A model generated the notes under the pieces. The model was not told where the DNA came from. It saw only the letters and a list, made by a program, of their open reading frames with translations, and ran no database searches. This document shows, piece after piece, positions 26,196 through 35,268 of a stretch of DNA of 64,000 nt; position 1 is the first letter of the stretch, and each line of letters opens with the position of its first letter. The position numbers were made by a program, and so were the translations under genes. The stretch lies in assembly GCF_002968295.1 (NCBI RefSeq), contig NZ_CP134399.1, forward strand, positions 1,922,001-1,986,000. Direction: 5' to 3'. Origin of the DNA: Mycobacterium sp. ITM-2016-00317 (lineage in GTDB: Bacteria; Actinomycetota; Actinomycetes; Mycobacteriales; Mycobacteriaceae).

Positions 26196-26957
26196 GTGGC
26201 TGACGAGGTTCTTCTGGAACGCCGGGACCGGGTGCTGATCATCACCATCAACCGTCCGGAGGCGCGCAACGCCTTCAACCTGGCGGTGGCGCAGGGGCTG
26301 GCCGATGCGATGGACGAACTCGACGCCACCCCGGAACTGTCGGTGGCGATCATCACCGGCGCAGGCGGAAACTTCTGTGCCGGCATGGACCTGAAGGCGT
26401 TCATGGCCGGCGAGGTGCCCGCCATCGAGGGCCGCGGGATCGGCTTCACCGAGCGTCCGCCGCGCAAGCCGGTGATCGCCGCGGTCGAGGGCTACGCGCT
26501 GGCCGGTGGCACCGAGATCGTGCTGGCGACCGATCTGATCGTGGCCGCCAAGAACGCGAAGTTCGGCATCCCCGAGGTCAAGCGCGGGCTGGTGGCGGCC
26601 GGCGGCGGCCTGCTGCGGCTGCAGAAACGGATCCCGTACCAGAAGGCGCTCGAGCTCGCGCTGACCGGTGACAGCTTCACCGCCGAGGAAGCGTCGCAGT
26701 GGGGCTTCGTCAACGTGCTCACCGAACCCGGCGAGGCGCTCGACGGCGCGCTGGCGCTGGCCGAGCGGATCACCGCCAACGGTCCGCTCGCGGTCGCGGT
26801 GACCAAGGAGGTCATCGTGAAGTCGGCGGACTGGACCGAGGCCGAGATGTGGAAGAAGCAGGGCGAGATCGTCTTCCCGGTCTTCTCGTCCAAGGACGCG
26901 ATGGAAGGCGCGACGGCGTTCGCCGAGAAGCGCAAGCCGAACTGGACGGGGACCTGA
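26196..26957 (+). CDS. Enoyl-CoA hydratase (canonical catalytic residues)
   Basis: A 253-residue crotonase and the only one in the window with both hydratase Glu residues: GYALAGGTEIVLATD and FGIPEVKRG. The oxyanion segment is GGNFCAGMDLKAF. It should hydrate trans-2-enoyl-CoA. The GTG at 26196 starts the usual family N terminus (VADEVLLERR) and has a purine-rich AAGGG upstream; an ATG at 26157 in frame would add 13 residues. The promoter overlaps the 21-bp inverted repeat at 26122. It is followed after 32 bp by an SDR gene. Confidence 0.87.
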   Translation: MADEVLLERRDRVLIITINRPEARNAFNLAVAQGLADAMDELDATPELSVAIITGAGGNFCAGMDLKAFMAGEVPAIEGRGIGFTERPPRKPVIAAVEGYALAGGTEIVLATDLIVAAKNAKFGIPEVKRGLVAAGGGLLRLQKRIPYQKALELALTGDSFTAEEASQWGFVNVLTEPGEALDGALALAERITANGPLAVAVTKEVIVKSADWTEAEMWKKQGEIVFPVFSSKDAMEGATAFAEKRKPNWTGT

Positions 26958-26989
26958 GCGGGCCGGTCCGGTTGGACGGGCACGTCTGA

Positions 26990-27787
26990 ATGGACCTGGG
27001 TCTGCGTGACGCCACCGCGGTCGTCGTCGGCGGCGGCCGCGGCATGGGGCTGGCCGCGGCGCACTGCTTCGCCGACGACGGGGCGCGGGTCGCGCTGATC
27101 GGCCGTACCGGGGAGGTGCTCGAGGCCGCTGCCGCCCGACTGCGTGACCGCGGCAGCCCCGACGCCGTCGCGGTGGTGGCCGACATCGGCGACGACGCCG
27201 CGGTCCGAAGCGCTTTCGCCGAGTTGGGCCGGCGCTGGGACGGCGAGCTCAACATCCTGGTCAACGCCGTCGGGCCGTCGGTGCGTGGCACGTTCGACGA
27301 GCTGACCGACGCCGACTGGCGTCAGGCCGTCGACGAGGGCGCGATGGGCATGGTGCACTGCGTCCGCGCGGCGCTGCCGCTGCTGCGCGCGGCCGAGTGG
27401 GGGCGCATCGTGAACTTCTCCGCCCACTCGACACAGCGCCAGAGCGTGATCCTGCCGGCCTACACCGCGGCCAAGGCGATGGTCACCAGCATCTCGAAGA
27501 ACCTGTCGCTGCTGCTGGCGCGCGACGAGATCCTGGTCAACGTGGTCTCACCCGGCAGCATCGCGTCCGAGGCGTTGGTCGGCTGGGCCGACTCGGTCGG
27601 CGTGGACGGCACCGACCCGTATGCGTTGATGGCCGCCATCGACGAGCACTTCGGCCATCCGGCGCACCTGCCACGAGCCGGCCTGCCGACCGAGATCGGG
27701 CCTGTGGTCGCGTTTCTGGCGTCCCGCCGCAACTCGTACATGACCGGTGCCGACATCAACGTCGACGGCGGTAGCGACTTCACCTGA
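26990..27787 (+). CDS. Short-chain dehydrogenase/reductase
   Basis: A 265-residue classical SDR. The cofactor loop reads VGGGRGMGLAAA, followed by VNAVGPS in place of NNAG, a Ser in NFSAHSTQ, YTAAK for YxxxK and the terminal MTGADINVDGGS. It is likely the 3-hydroxyacyl-CoA or alcohol dehydrogenase acting after the hydratase just upstream. The Arg-rich start of the second strand (LIGRTGE) leaves the NAD/NADP choice open. ATG at 26990 lies 32 bp after the hydratase, so the two probably share a message. Confidence 0.85.
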   Translation: MDLGLRDATAVVVGGGRGMGLAAAHCFADDGARVALIGRTGEVLEAAAARLRDRGSPDAVAVVADIGDDAAVRSAFAELGRRWDGELNILVNAVGPSVRGTFDELTDADWRQAVDEGAMGMVHCVRAALPLLRAAEWGRIVNFSAHSTQRQSVILPAYTAAKAMVTSISKNLSLLLARDEILVNVVSPGSIASEALVGWADSVGVDGTDPYALMAAIDEHFGHPAHLPRAGLPTEIGPVVAFLASRRNSYMTGADINVDGGSDFT

Positions 27788-27898
27788 ACAGGCGCGTGTC
27801 GACGGCCGCCCGCTACCGGCATCAAGCGCTGGTACGCAACGGTTTTCGGCAATCGCGCGACACCCCGGTGGCAGGTGGTTCCGGCCTCGCGGAAGTCG

Positions 27899-27919
27899 CT
27901 ACCGATAGGTGTACAGTAT
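27899..27919. promoter_or_regulatory. Operator-like 21-bp inverted repeat ahead of a six-gene operon
   Basis: CTACCGATA-GGT-GTACAGTAT. The right half fits the shared motif well; the left half is weaker. TACAGT (27912-27917) would be the -10 element, with transcription starting near 27924 and the ATG at 27944. This is the least conserved of the six copies. Confidence 0.5.
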
Positions 27920-27943
27920 GAGCATCCGTCGAGCTGGGGAGGT

Positions 27944-28777
27944 ATGTCGGTGAGCACCGCCGAGAGTGCCGATCCGGTCCTGTTCGAGCGTCGCGACAGT
28001 GGCGTCGCGGTCCTGACCCTCAACCGGCCCGAGCGCATGAACGCCTGGGGCGGTGGGCTCGCCGGCGCGTTCTACCGGTGCATCGACCGCGCCGAGGCCG
28101 ACCCCGACGTCCGCGTCATCGTGCTCACCGGAAACGGCCGGGCGTTCTGCGCCGGCGCCGACATGGGTGATCTCGACTCGATCAGCGGAGCCTCCGAGTC
28201 GTCCTCCGACACGGACGTGTCCCAACTGGTCGGCGAACGTCATCCCCACTTCGTCACCCAGGTGCGCAAGCCGTTGATCGCGGCGATCAACGGCGCGTGC
28301 GCGGGTATCGGACTGACGCAGGCGCTGATGTGCGACATCCGGTTCGCCGCCGCGGGCGCGAAGTTCACCACCGCGTTCAGTCGCCGCGGCCTGATCGCCG
28401 AGTACGGCATCTCCTGGATCCTGCCGCGGCTGGTCGGGTGGGGCGCCGCGACGGATCTGCTGCTGTCCGGTCGCACGTTCTACGCCGAGGAGGCCAGGGA
28501 GCTCGGTCTTGTCAAGGACGTCGTCGCGCCCGAGGAGCTGATGACGCACACGCTCGCCTACGCCGAGGACATCGCGCGCAACTGTGCTCCGAGCTCGCTG
28601 GCGGTGATGAAAAGCCAGCTCTACCGCGATGCTTCGCGAAACCTGCACGACGCGAGCGCCGAAGCGGAGAAACTGATGCACGAGTCGATGCTTCGCCCCG
28701 ATTTCATCGAAGGCATCACCGCCTTCTTCGAGAAGAGACCGCCCCGCTTCCCGCCGCTCAAGGAGGAGACGCCATGA
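27944..28777 (+). CDS. Crotonase-superfamily protein (enoyl-CoA hydratase/isomerase)
   Basis: A 277-residue crotonase opening a six-gene operon. It has TLNRPERMNAWGG, GRAFCAGADMGDL and NGACAGIGLTQALMCD. Both hydratase Glu positions are changed (Thr in GIGLT, Phe in TTAFS), but a Glu appears in GLIAEYGISWILPRL, the place where isomerases of this superfamily carry their acid. Double-bond isomerisation is therefore the better guess. ATG at 27944 has GGGGAGG upstream; a GTG two codons later is possible. It overlaps the amidohydrolase by ATGA. Confidence 0.85.
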   Translation: MSVSTAESADPVLFERRDSGVAVLTLNRPERMNAWGGGLAGAFYRCIDRAEADPDVRVIVLTGNGRAFCAGADMGDLDSISGASESSSDTDVSQLVGERHPHFVTQVRKPLIAAINGACAGIGLTQALMCDIRFAAAGAKFTTAFSRRGLIAEYGISWILPRLVGWGAATDLLLSGRTFYAEEARELGLVKDVVAPEELMTHTLAYAEDIARNCAPSSLAVMKSQLYRDASRNLHDASAEAEKLMHESMLRPDFIEGITAFFEKRPPRFPPLKEETP

Positions 28778-30024
28778 CAGCCCCGCAGCAGGAAGCGCAG
28801 CGGACTGCGCCTGCACCCAAGCCCCTTGACTACCAGGCGATCGACGTCGACAACCACTACTACGAGCCGATCGACTCGTTCACCCGGCACCTGCCCAAGG
28901 AATTCAAGCGCCGGGGCGTGCAGATGCTGACCGAGGGCAAGCGGACGTTCGCGGTCATGGGCGGCGTCGTCAACCACTTCATCCCGAACCCGACGTTCGA
29001 CCCGATCATCGAGCCGGGGTGCCTGGATCTGCTGTTCCGCGGGGAGATCCCCGAGGGTGTCGACCCGGCGTCGCTGATGAAGGTCGACCGGCTCGCCGAC
29101 CATCCCGAGTACCAGAATCGTGATGCGCGGGTGAAGATCCTCGACAAGCAGAACCTCGAGACCGTGTTCATGTTGCCGACGTTCGCCTGCGGGGTCGAGG
29201 AGGCGCTCAAGCACGACATCGACGCCACCATGGCCTCGGTGCACGCGTTCAACCTGTGGCTCGACGAGGACTGGGGTTTCGACCGCCCCGACCACCGTTT
29301 CCTGTCGGCGCCGATCATCTCACTGGCCGACCCGGAGAAGGCCGTCGACGAGGTCGAGTTCGTGTTGAGCCGCGGCGCCAGGATCGTCTGTGTCCGGCCG
29401 GCGCCGGTGCCGGGTGTGGTCAAGCCCCGCTCGCTGGGCGACCCCGCTCATGACCCGGTGTGGGCCCGGCTGGCCGAGGCCGGTGTGCCGGTGGTGTTCC
29501 ATCTGTCCGACAGCGGCTATCTCGCGATCGCGGCACTGTGGGGCGGCCAAGCGACGTTCGAGGGGTTCGGGAAGAAGGATCCGCTCGACCAGGTGCTGCT
29601 CGACGACCGCGCCATCCACGACGCGATGGCCTCGATGATCGTGCACCAGGTGTTCACCCGGCACCCGAAGCTGAAGGTGGCCAGCATCGAGAACGGCTCC
29701 TACTTCGTCTACCGCTTGATCAAACGGCTGAAGAAGTCCGCGAACACCGCGCCGTACCACTACAAGGAAGACCCGGTCGAGCAGCTCAGGAACAACGTCT
29801 GGATCGCCCCGTACTACGAGGACGACGTGAAGCTGCTCGCCGAGACCATCGGGGTGGACAAGATCCTGTTCGGCTCGGACTGGCCACACGGTGAAGGGCT
29901 GGCCGATCCGATGGCGTTCACCGCCGACATTCCGCAGTTCCCGGAGTTCAGCGCTGAGGACACCCGAAAAGTCATGCGCGACAACGCACTCACCCTCCTC
30001 GGCGCCCACGTCGCCACGGCCTGA
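28774..30024 (+). CDS. Amidohydrolase-2 family metal-dependent hydrolase/decarboxylase
   Basis: A 416-residue TIM-barrel protein of the amidohydrolase-related family (PF04909), which holds zinc or manganese hydrolases and non-oxidative decarboxylases. The entry motif is altered from DxHxH to DVDNHYYEP; a barrel His lies in VVFHLSDSG and the conserved Asp in LFGSDWPHGEG. The altered first motif suggests changed metal binding. It lies between a crotonase and a CoA ligase, and a second, shorter member (31646) follows the ligase, so the pair may act on consecutive acids or CoA esters. ATGA overlap with the crotonase. Confidence 0.8.
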   Translation: MTAPQQEAQRTAPAPKPLDYQAIDVDNHYYEPIDSFTRHLPKEFKRRGVQMLTEGKRTFAVMGGVVNHFIPNPTFDPIIEPGCLDLLFRGEIPEGVDPASLMKVDRLADHPEYQNRDARVKILDKQNLETVFMLPTFACGVEEALKHDIDATMASVHAFNLWLDEDWGFDRPDHRFLSAPIISLADPEKAVDEVEFVLSRGARIVCVRPAPVPGVVKPRSLGDPAHDPVWARLAEAGVPVVFHLSDSGYLAIAALWGGQATFEGFGKKDPLDQVLLDDRAIHDAMASMIVHQVFTRHPKLKVASIENGSYFVYRLIKRLKKSANTAPYHYKEDPVEQLRNNVWIAPYYEDDVKLLAETIGVDKILFGSDWPHGEGLADPMAFTADIPQFPEFSAEDTRKVMRDNALTLLGAHVATA

Positions 30025-30026
30025 CC

Positions 30027-31649
30027 GTGGGGGAGTGGACCATCGGCGGGGTCGTCGACGCCATCGCCGACGCGGTACCGGACCGGTTGATGACGGTGTG
30101 CGGACGCCGCAGAAGCACCTATGCCCAGACCGCCGAGCGCACCCGCCGGCTGGCGAACTTCCTGACCGCCAATGGAATCGGTGCACACCGGGAACGGGAC
30201 GCGCTGCAGGGCTGGGAGTGCGGACAGGACCGGGTGGCGCTGATCATGCACAACGACCTGTACCCGGACATGGTCATCGGCGCGCTGAAGGCACGTGCCG
30301 TGCCCGTCAACGTGAACTTCAACTACACGCCGCGCGAGGTCGACGAGCTGCTGGATTACCTGCGGCCGCGGGCGGTGATCTTCCACCGGTCGCTCGGCGC
30401 GAAGTTCGCCGACGTGCTGCCGCGCGACGGCGTGGACCTGATGATCTCGATCGACGACGGAAGCGGTGCACCGGAACCGACCGGAGCGGTCGGCCTCGAG
30501 GACGCCCTGGCCCAGGGGGAGTCCGACCGTGCGGTGACGCCGTCGCCGGACGACGTGATGATGATCTGCACCGGCGGCACGACGGGGCCCAAAGGCGTGA
30601 TGTGGCGCCAGTCCGACACCTACGTGATCTCGATGAACGGCGCCGACCACGACTCGGTCACCGAGATCCACGACAAGGTGCGGCATGCCGGGCCGCCGTG
30701 GTTCGCGGTGTCCCCGCTGATGCACGCCGCGGGCATGTGGACCGCGTTCGCCGCGCTGCTCAACGGCCAGACCGTGATCCTCTACGACAAACCGACGCTC
30801 GACCCGGCGGCCGTGCTGGCCACCGCGGAGCGGGAGAAGGTGGGTCTGATGACCATGGTCGGCGACGCGTACGCCGGACCACTGATCGACGAATTACACA
30901 AGCGCCCCTACGATCTGTCGTCGCTGTTCGCGATCGGCACCGGAGGCGCGGCGACCAACCAGCGCCACCAGGATGCGCTGCTCGCACTGCTACCGCAGAT
31001 CACGCTGATCAACGGCTACGGCTCCTCGGAGACCGGGAACATGGCGTTCGGGCGCAGCCGGCACGACGACCGCAAGGACACCTTCGAGCGACGCGACGGG
31101 GTGGTGCTGCTCTCCGAGGACCGCACCAGGTACCTCGAACCGGGTGAGGACGAGGTCGGCTGGGTGGCCCGGAGCGGACGAATACCGTTGGGCTACTTCG
31201 ACGACGCCGAAGGAACCCGCCGCACCTTCCCCGTGGTCGACGGGCGGCGCGTGGTGATCTCCGGGGACCGCGCGTCGCTGGAGGCCGACGGCACCCTGCG
31301 CCTGTACGGGCGCGACTCGCTGGTCGTCAACACCGGCGGCGAGAAGGTCTTCGTCGAGGAGGTCGAGGAGGTGCTGCGCGCACAACCCGGCGTGGCCGAC
31401 GCGCTGGTGGTGGGCCGCGACAGTGAGCGCTGGGGCCAGGAGGTCGTCGCGCTGGTGGAGACGCAGCCCGGCGCCGACGTCGCACCCGATGCGCTGGTGC
31501 GGGCGTGTACAGCCGAACTCGCCCGCTTCAAGGCGCCGAAGGAGATCCTCTTCGTCGACCGGGTGCGTCGGCTGGGGAACGGAAAGGCCGACTACCGATG
31601 GGCGAAGAGCCAAGTGACACCACGCGACCAACCGGTGGCTCAGCCGTGA
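30027..31649 (+). CDS. AMP-forming acyl-CoA ligase (FadD-like)
   Basis: A 540-residue ANL ligase. Motifs: CTGGTTGPKGVMWRQ (phosphate loop), YGSSETGN (A5), VISGDRASLEADG where TGD is SGD, NTGGEKVFVEEVEE and the Lys in NGKADYRW. It resembles the ligase at 44911-46559 (both have GGTTG...KGVxWRQ and KADYRW) rather than the three at 15119-19660, and belongs to the group that includes sterol side-chain FadD enzymes. The GTG start is 2 bp after the amidohydrolase; its stop overlaps the next GTG. Confidence 0.88.
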   Translation: MGEWTIGGVVDAIADAVPDRLMTVCGRRRSTYAQTAERTRRLANFLTANGIGAHRERDALQGWECGQDRVALIMHNDLYPDMVIGALKARAVPVNVNFNYTPREVDELLDYLRPRAVIFHRSLGAKFADVLPRDGVDLMISIDDGSGAPEPTGAVGLEDALAQGESDRAVTPSPDDVMMICTGGTTGPKGVMWRQSDTYVISMNGADHDSVTEIHDKVRHAGPPWFAVSPLMHAAGMWTAFAALLNGQTVILYDKPTLDPAAVLATAEREKVGLMTMVGDAYAGPLIDELHKRPYDLSSLFAIGTGGAATNQRHQDALLALLPQITLINGYGSSETGNMAFGRSRHDDRKDTFERRDGVVLLSEDRTRYLEPGEDEVGWVARSGRIPLGYFDDAEGTRRTFPVVDGRRVVISGDRASLEADGTLRLYGRDSLVVNTGGEKVFVEEVEEVLRAQPGVADALVVGRDSERWGQEVVALVETQPGADVAPDALVRACTAELARFKAPKEILFVDRVRRLGNGKADYRWAKSQVTPRDQPVAQP

Positions 31650-32485
31650 CCCCGCGAGTGCTGGACTGCCTGGTCAACGTGCACTTCGGCGAGACGGCCC
31701 GACAGCCCGAGTTCATGCTGAAGGTCCGCGACGACTACTTCAAGGGTCCGCGGTCGCTCTACGACCAGGTCGAGTTGCCGGCCCTGCTCGACGAGATGGC
31801 CGAGCACGGGGTTGAGAAGGCCATCCTGATGGACAACCTGGTCAAGCCGTCGCTCACCGCACGCAAGTTCGTCGAGGAGCGGCCGGACAAGTTCGCGCTG
31901 GCGATCGGCGGGGTCGACCTGCTGCGCCCGATGCCGTCGCTGCGTGAACTCGCCGCGGTGGTGGCCGATCTGCCCGTCGCGTACACCGCTGTGGGGCCGA
32001 GCTTCTGGGGTGACGGCGTGTACCCGCCCAGTGACGCGGTGTACTACCCCCTCTACACCAAGTGCGCGGAACTCGGGCTCCCGCTGTGCGTCAACACCGG
32101 ACTGCCCGGCCCGCCGATACCGGGTGAGGTGCAGAACCCGATCCACCTGGACCGGGTCTGCGTGCGGTTCCCCGAACTGAAGCTGTGCATGATCCACGGG
32201 GCCGACCCGTGGTGGGACGTCGCGATCCGGATGCTGATCAAGTACCAGAACCTGCGGATCATGACGTCGGCGTGGTCGCCGAAGCGCCTGCCCGAGTCCC
32301 TGCTGCACTTCATGCGCACCCGCGGCAAGAACAAGGTGATCTTCGCCTCGGACTGGCCCGTGCTGCGGCAGAGCCGCGTCGTGCCCGAGGCGCTGGCGCT
32401 CGATCTGCCGGCCGACGTGCTCGACAACTACCTGTACAACAACGCCGCCGAATTCTTCTTCGGCACCCCAGAACAGGAGACCTGA
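31646..32485 (+). CDS. Amidohydrolase-2 family protein, short form
   Basis: A 279-residue barrel protein of the same family as 28774. The first motif is missing its His residues (LDCLVNVHFGE), while a barrel His remains in CMIHGADPWW and the Asp in IFASDWPVLRQ. It may use a different metal set or act as a lyase or decarboxylase. The GTG at 31646 overlaps the ligase stop by 4 bp, and the next gene follows after 2 bp, so it sits in the middle of the operon. Confidence 0.78.
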   Translation: MTPRVLDCLVNVHFGETARQPEFMLKVRDDYFKGPRSLYDQVELPALLDEMAEHGVEKAILMDNLVKPSLTARKFVEERPDKFALAIGGVDLLRPMPSLRELAAVVADLPVAYTAVGPSFWGDGVYPPSDAVYYPLYTKCAELGLPLCVNTGLPGPPIPGEVQNPIHLDRVCVRFPELKLCMIHGADPWWDVAIRMLIKYQNLRIMTSAWSPKRLPESLLHFMRTRGKNKVIFASDWPVLRQSRVVPEALALDLPADVLDNYLYNNAAEFFFGTPEQET

Positions 32486-32487
32486 CC

Positions 32488-33528
32488 GTGGACCGGTACG
32501 AACTGCGCAGGCTGGACTACAGCCTGTCCGAGGACCATCAGGCCCTGCAGGCCGCCTACAAGGATTTCTTCGGCACCCGCTGCACCATCGAGACGGTGCG
32601 GTCGGCCGAGGAGTCCGGGTTCGACAAGAACCTCTGGGAACGGTTGTGCGCGATGGGTGCGACGACGATGGCGCTGCCCGAATCCGTCGGTGGGGACGGC
32701 GCCACGCTCGTGGATCTCACGCTGGTCGCCGAGGAGATCGGCCGTTCCCTGGCGCCCGTGCCGTGGATCGACCACGTCTGCGCGGCCCGGTTGCTGGCGC
32801 GTCTGGGCGGGGTGGACGCCGACATCGTCGGCGGCAGGCAGATCGTTGCGCTGGATCCTCAGCAGGACAACGGGTCCGGCGTCAGGCTGATCCCGGCGGG
32901 GTCCATCGCCGACCATGTCGTGGTCCGCGACGGTGACGACGTGGTGCGCCTGAGCTTCTCGACGCGGCCCGCGCGGGTCGACAACATCGGGAAGCTGCCG
33001 ATGGCATGGGTGGATCCCGCGGCTGCGGACAGTCGCACCGTGCTGGGCAGTGGGGCCGGGGCATTGGCCGAATACCAACGCGCGCTCGACGAATGGCGCC
33101 TGCTGACCGGCGCCGCCCTGGTCGGGCTGGTCGAGGAGGCCATGACGATCGCCGCCGAGTTCTCCAAGACCCGCTACACGCTCGGCGTGCCGATCTCGAC
33201 ACTGCAGGCCATCTCGCACCCGCTGGCCAACATCGCTATCACGGTGCAAGGCGGCCGCAACCTCGCGCGGCGGGCCGCCTGGTTCCTCGACAACGAACCC
33301 GGGGAGCGCAGGGAACTGGCGCCGTCGGTGTTCGTGTTCATGGCCGAGGAGGCCGCCAAGGCCGCCACCATGGCCGTGCACGTGCAGGGCGGGCTCGGCG
33401 TGTCCGCGGAGGCCGCCGCCACGGCGTACCTGGTGCGGGCCCGGGGCTGGGCGGTCGCAGGCGGCGATCCCGGCGCCACCGCGAAGCACATCGCCGCGAT
33501 CGTGGCCGAGCGTGAAGGACGGAGCTGA
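32488..33528 (+). CDS. Acyl-CoA dehydrogenase, small (beta-type) subunit
   Basis: A 346-residue acyl-CoA dehydrogenase-like protein. The N-terminal domain (LPESVGGDGATLVD) and C-terminal helices (HVQGGLGVSAEAAATAYL) are recognisable, but the FAD segment and catalytic Glu region are degenerate. Mycobacterial steroid-degrading enzymes such as ChsE1-ChsE2 are alpha2-beta2 tetramers made of adjacent degenerate and normal subunits. The next gene, 3 bp away, encodes a normal-length partner, so a heteromeric enzyme is likely. The start is GTG at 32488 with CAGGAG upstream. Confidence 0.85.
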   Translation: MDRYELRRLDYSLSEDHQALQAAYKDFFGTRCTIETVRSAEESGFDKNLWERLCAMGATTMALPESVGGDGATLVDLTLVAEEIGRSLAPVPWIDHVCAARLLARLGGVDADIVGGRQIVALDPQQDNGSGVRLIPAGSIADHVVVRDGDDVVRLSFSTRPARVDNIGKLPMAWVDPAAADSRTVLGSGAGALAEYQRALDEWRLLTGAALVGLVEEAMTIAAEFSKTRYTLGVPISTLQAISHPLANIAITVQGGRNLARRAAWFLDNEPGERRELAPSVFVFMAEEAAKAATMAVHVQGGLGVSAEAAATAYLVRARGWAVAGGDPGATAKHIAAIVAEREGRS

Positions 33529-33531
33529 GCA

Positions 33532-34725
33532 ATGGATTTCTCCCGCGTGGTACTGAGTGACGAGGACCGGCAGTTCCAGGACGAGCTCCGCTCCTTCCTG
33601 CGCGAGATCGTCACCGACGAGGTGATCCGGCGCGACCGCGAGACCGGTGACAACTTCGACGAGGGAGTGCATCTGGCGCTCGGGGCGGCCGGCTATCTGG
33701 AACGGGACTGGAACCCCGACTCCGCGCAGGCGTTCACCCGCGTGCAGCGGCGGATCTGGGAGTTGGAGAAGCGGCGGGCCCACGTGCCGTGGGTGACCTC
33801 GGGCACGACCGCGATGATCACCAAGTCGGTCGCGAAGTTCGGTTCCGCGGAACTCAAGGACGAGGTGATTCCCCGGGTGTACAGCGGACACGTCCGGCTG
33901 TGCCTGGGCTACACCGAACCGGAGGGCGGCTCCGACGTCGCGACGTGCAAGACGCGGGCGGTCCGCGACGGCGACCAGTGGGTGATAAACGGCTCCAAGA
34001 TGTTCACCACCGGCGCCCACAACTGCCAGTACGTCTTCCTGATCACCAACACCGACCCGTCCGCACCGAAACACAAGAGCCTCACCATGTTCCTGGTGCC
34101 GCTCGACTCGCCGGGCGTGGAGATCCAGGGCATCCGGACCGTCGACGGCGACCGCACGAACATCGTCTACTACAGCGATGTCCGCGTCGACGACCGCTAC
34201 CGCCTGGGCGAGGTCAACGGCGGCTGGACGGTGGTCCGCGAACCCCTCAACGCCGAGCACGGTGACGTCGAGGCCGCCGACGACGGACTGGCAGACGTGT
34301 CCATCATGATGCACCAGGCCATGTTCATGGCCGCGGCCGCCGACAAGGCCGCACAGCGGTCGACCGTCGCAGACCCCAATGGCCGCAGGCTGATCGACGA
34401 CGGTGCCGTCGCCTACCGGCTGGGTCGCAGTGTGGCCCGGCTGGAGGCATCACTGTCGGCGCCGAGCATCTTCGGCCGGGTCGCGCTGGCGCAGACCATG
34501 CGTGACATCTCACCCGACCTGATGGACATCCTGGGCGCGGCGTCCGCGCTGCCGGTCGGCACCGACGGCGCCGCCGACGACGGGGCCGCCGAGTACGTGT
34601 ACCGCTTCGCCCCACTCGTCGGCATCTACGGCGGCACGCTGGAGGTGTTCCGCAACATGATCGCCCAGTACGTGCTGGGCCTGGGCAAGCCGAACTACTC
34701 GTCGCCGGCCCGGAAAGCGTCCTGA
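33532..34725 (+). CDS. Acyl-CoA dehydrogenase, large (alpha-type) subunit
   Basis: A 397-residue acyl-CoA dehydrogenase. It shows CLGYTEPEGGSDVATCK (flavin segment), WVINGSKMFTTGAHN and YGGTLEVFRNMIAQ at the C terminus, where the usual EGTSEIQ is GGTLEVF. It pairs with the small subunit 3 bp upstream, and the two together probably form the active heterotetramer used for ring- or side-chain-bearing acyl-CoAs. It ends the six-gene operon and overlaps the convergent membrane-protein gene by 31 bp. Confidence 0.87.
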   Translation: MDFSRVVLSDEDRQFQDELRSFLREIVTDEVIRRDRETGDNFDEGVHLALGAAGYLERDWNPDSAQAFTRVQRRIWELEKRRAHVPWVTSGTTAMITKSVAKFGSAELKDEVIPRVYSGHVRLCLGYTEPEGGSDVATCKTRAVRDGDQWVINGSKMFTTGAHNCQYVFLITNTDPSAPKHKSLTMFLVPLDSPGVEIQGIRTVDGDRTNIVYYSDVRVDDRYRLGEVNGGWTVVREPLNAEHGDVEAADDGLADVSIMMHQAMFMAAAADKAAQRSTVADPNGRRLIDDGAVAYRLGRSVARLEASLSAPSIFGRVALAQTMRDISPDLMDILGAASALPVGTDGAADDGAAEYVYRFAPLVGIYGGTLEVFRNMIAQYVLGLGKPNYSSPARKAS

Positions 34726-35072
34726 CCGGCCGTCGCCCACGCGTACGCCCCCGCAGCACCGAACGCTGCCGCACCGGCCACCGAGCCCACGCGCTGCGAC
34801 GTGTTCAGCGCGGCCGCGGTTCCGTTGACGACGCATTCGGCCGCTGCCAGTCCGGTCAGCGCCAGAAGTACCGGCCTGCGGCCCGGGGTAGCGCTGGTGG
34901 CCAGCAGGATCGCCCCCAGTGCGACCTCACGAAGCGCCCACATCCGCGTCAGGTTCTCGCTCTGCGCGGTGACCGGACCCTGGGTGAAGCGCTCGGGGGC
35001 GACGGTGGCCAGCGCACCGAACAGGGCCATGGTGGCGCCGATCCCGCGCTGAATCGTCGTAGAACGTGACAT
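34695..35072 (-). CDS. Small membrane protein, DUF4267-like
   Basis: A 125-residue protein with about four hydrophobic stretches (GIGATMALFGALATV, ALREVALGAILLAT, PVLLALTGLAAAEC, GSVAGAAAFGAAGAYAW). No catalytic motif is visible. Similar small four-helix proteins are common in actinobacteria and have no known role. ATG at 35072 follows AAGGAGAC. It is 13 bp downstream of a tiny ORF and overlaps the convergent dehydrogenase gene by 31 bp. Confidence 0.7.
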   Translation of the reverse strand: MSRSTTIQRGIGATMALFGALATVAPERFTQGPVTAQSENLTRMWALREVALGAILLATSATPGRRPVLLALTGLAAAECVVNGTAAALNTSQRVGSVAGAAAFGAAGAYAWATAGQDAFRAGDE

Positions 35073-35085
35073 CGTGTCTCCTTCG

Positions 35086-35268
35086 CTACTGCTGCCCCGC
35101 CAGCACCGCGTCGATGCCGAGCTCGGTCAGCCCGACGCCGGTGAGCAGGGCGGTGCCGTATGCGGCCAGTACCAGCTTCTGGTCGTCACTGTGACCGCCG
35201 GTGAGGGTGTCGGCGTGACAGTCCGAATTATGAATGTCACGTTCCGATTCGGTGTGTGGATCGGACAT
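35086..35268 (-). CDS. Possible 60-residue protein of unknown function
   Basis: Unrecognised small protein. The N-terminal 30 residues are hydrophilic and rich in Asp, His and Glu; the rest (LVLAAYGTALLTGVGLTELG) is hydrophobic and could form one membrane helix. No ribosome site precedes the ATG, but a TATAAC -10 hexamer ends 6 bp before it, which fits leaderless translation, common in mycobacteria. It is 13 bp upstream of the small membrane-protein gene and would be co-transcribed with it. Confidence 0.5.
   Translation of the reverse strand: MSDPHTESERDIHNSDCHADTLTGGHSDDQKLVLAAYGTALLTGVGLTELGIDAVLAGQQ

Noticed and set aside
10060..34725. A polyketide or other biosynthetic gene cluster
   Set aside because: The ligases, SDRs and thiolases could suggest synthesis, but there is no carrier protein, ketosynthase or non-ribosomal module; the gene content is degradative.
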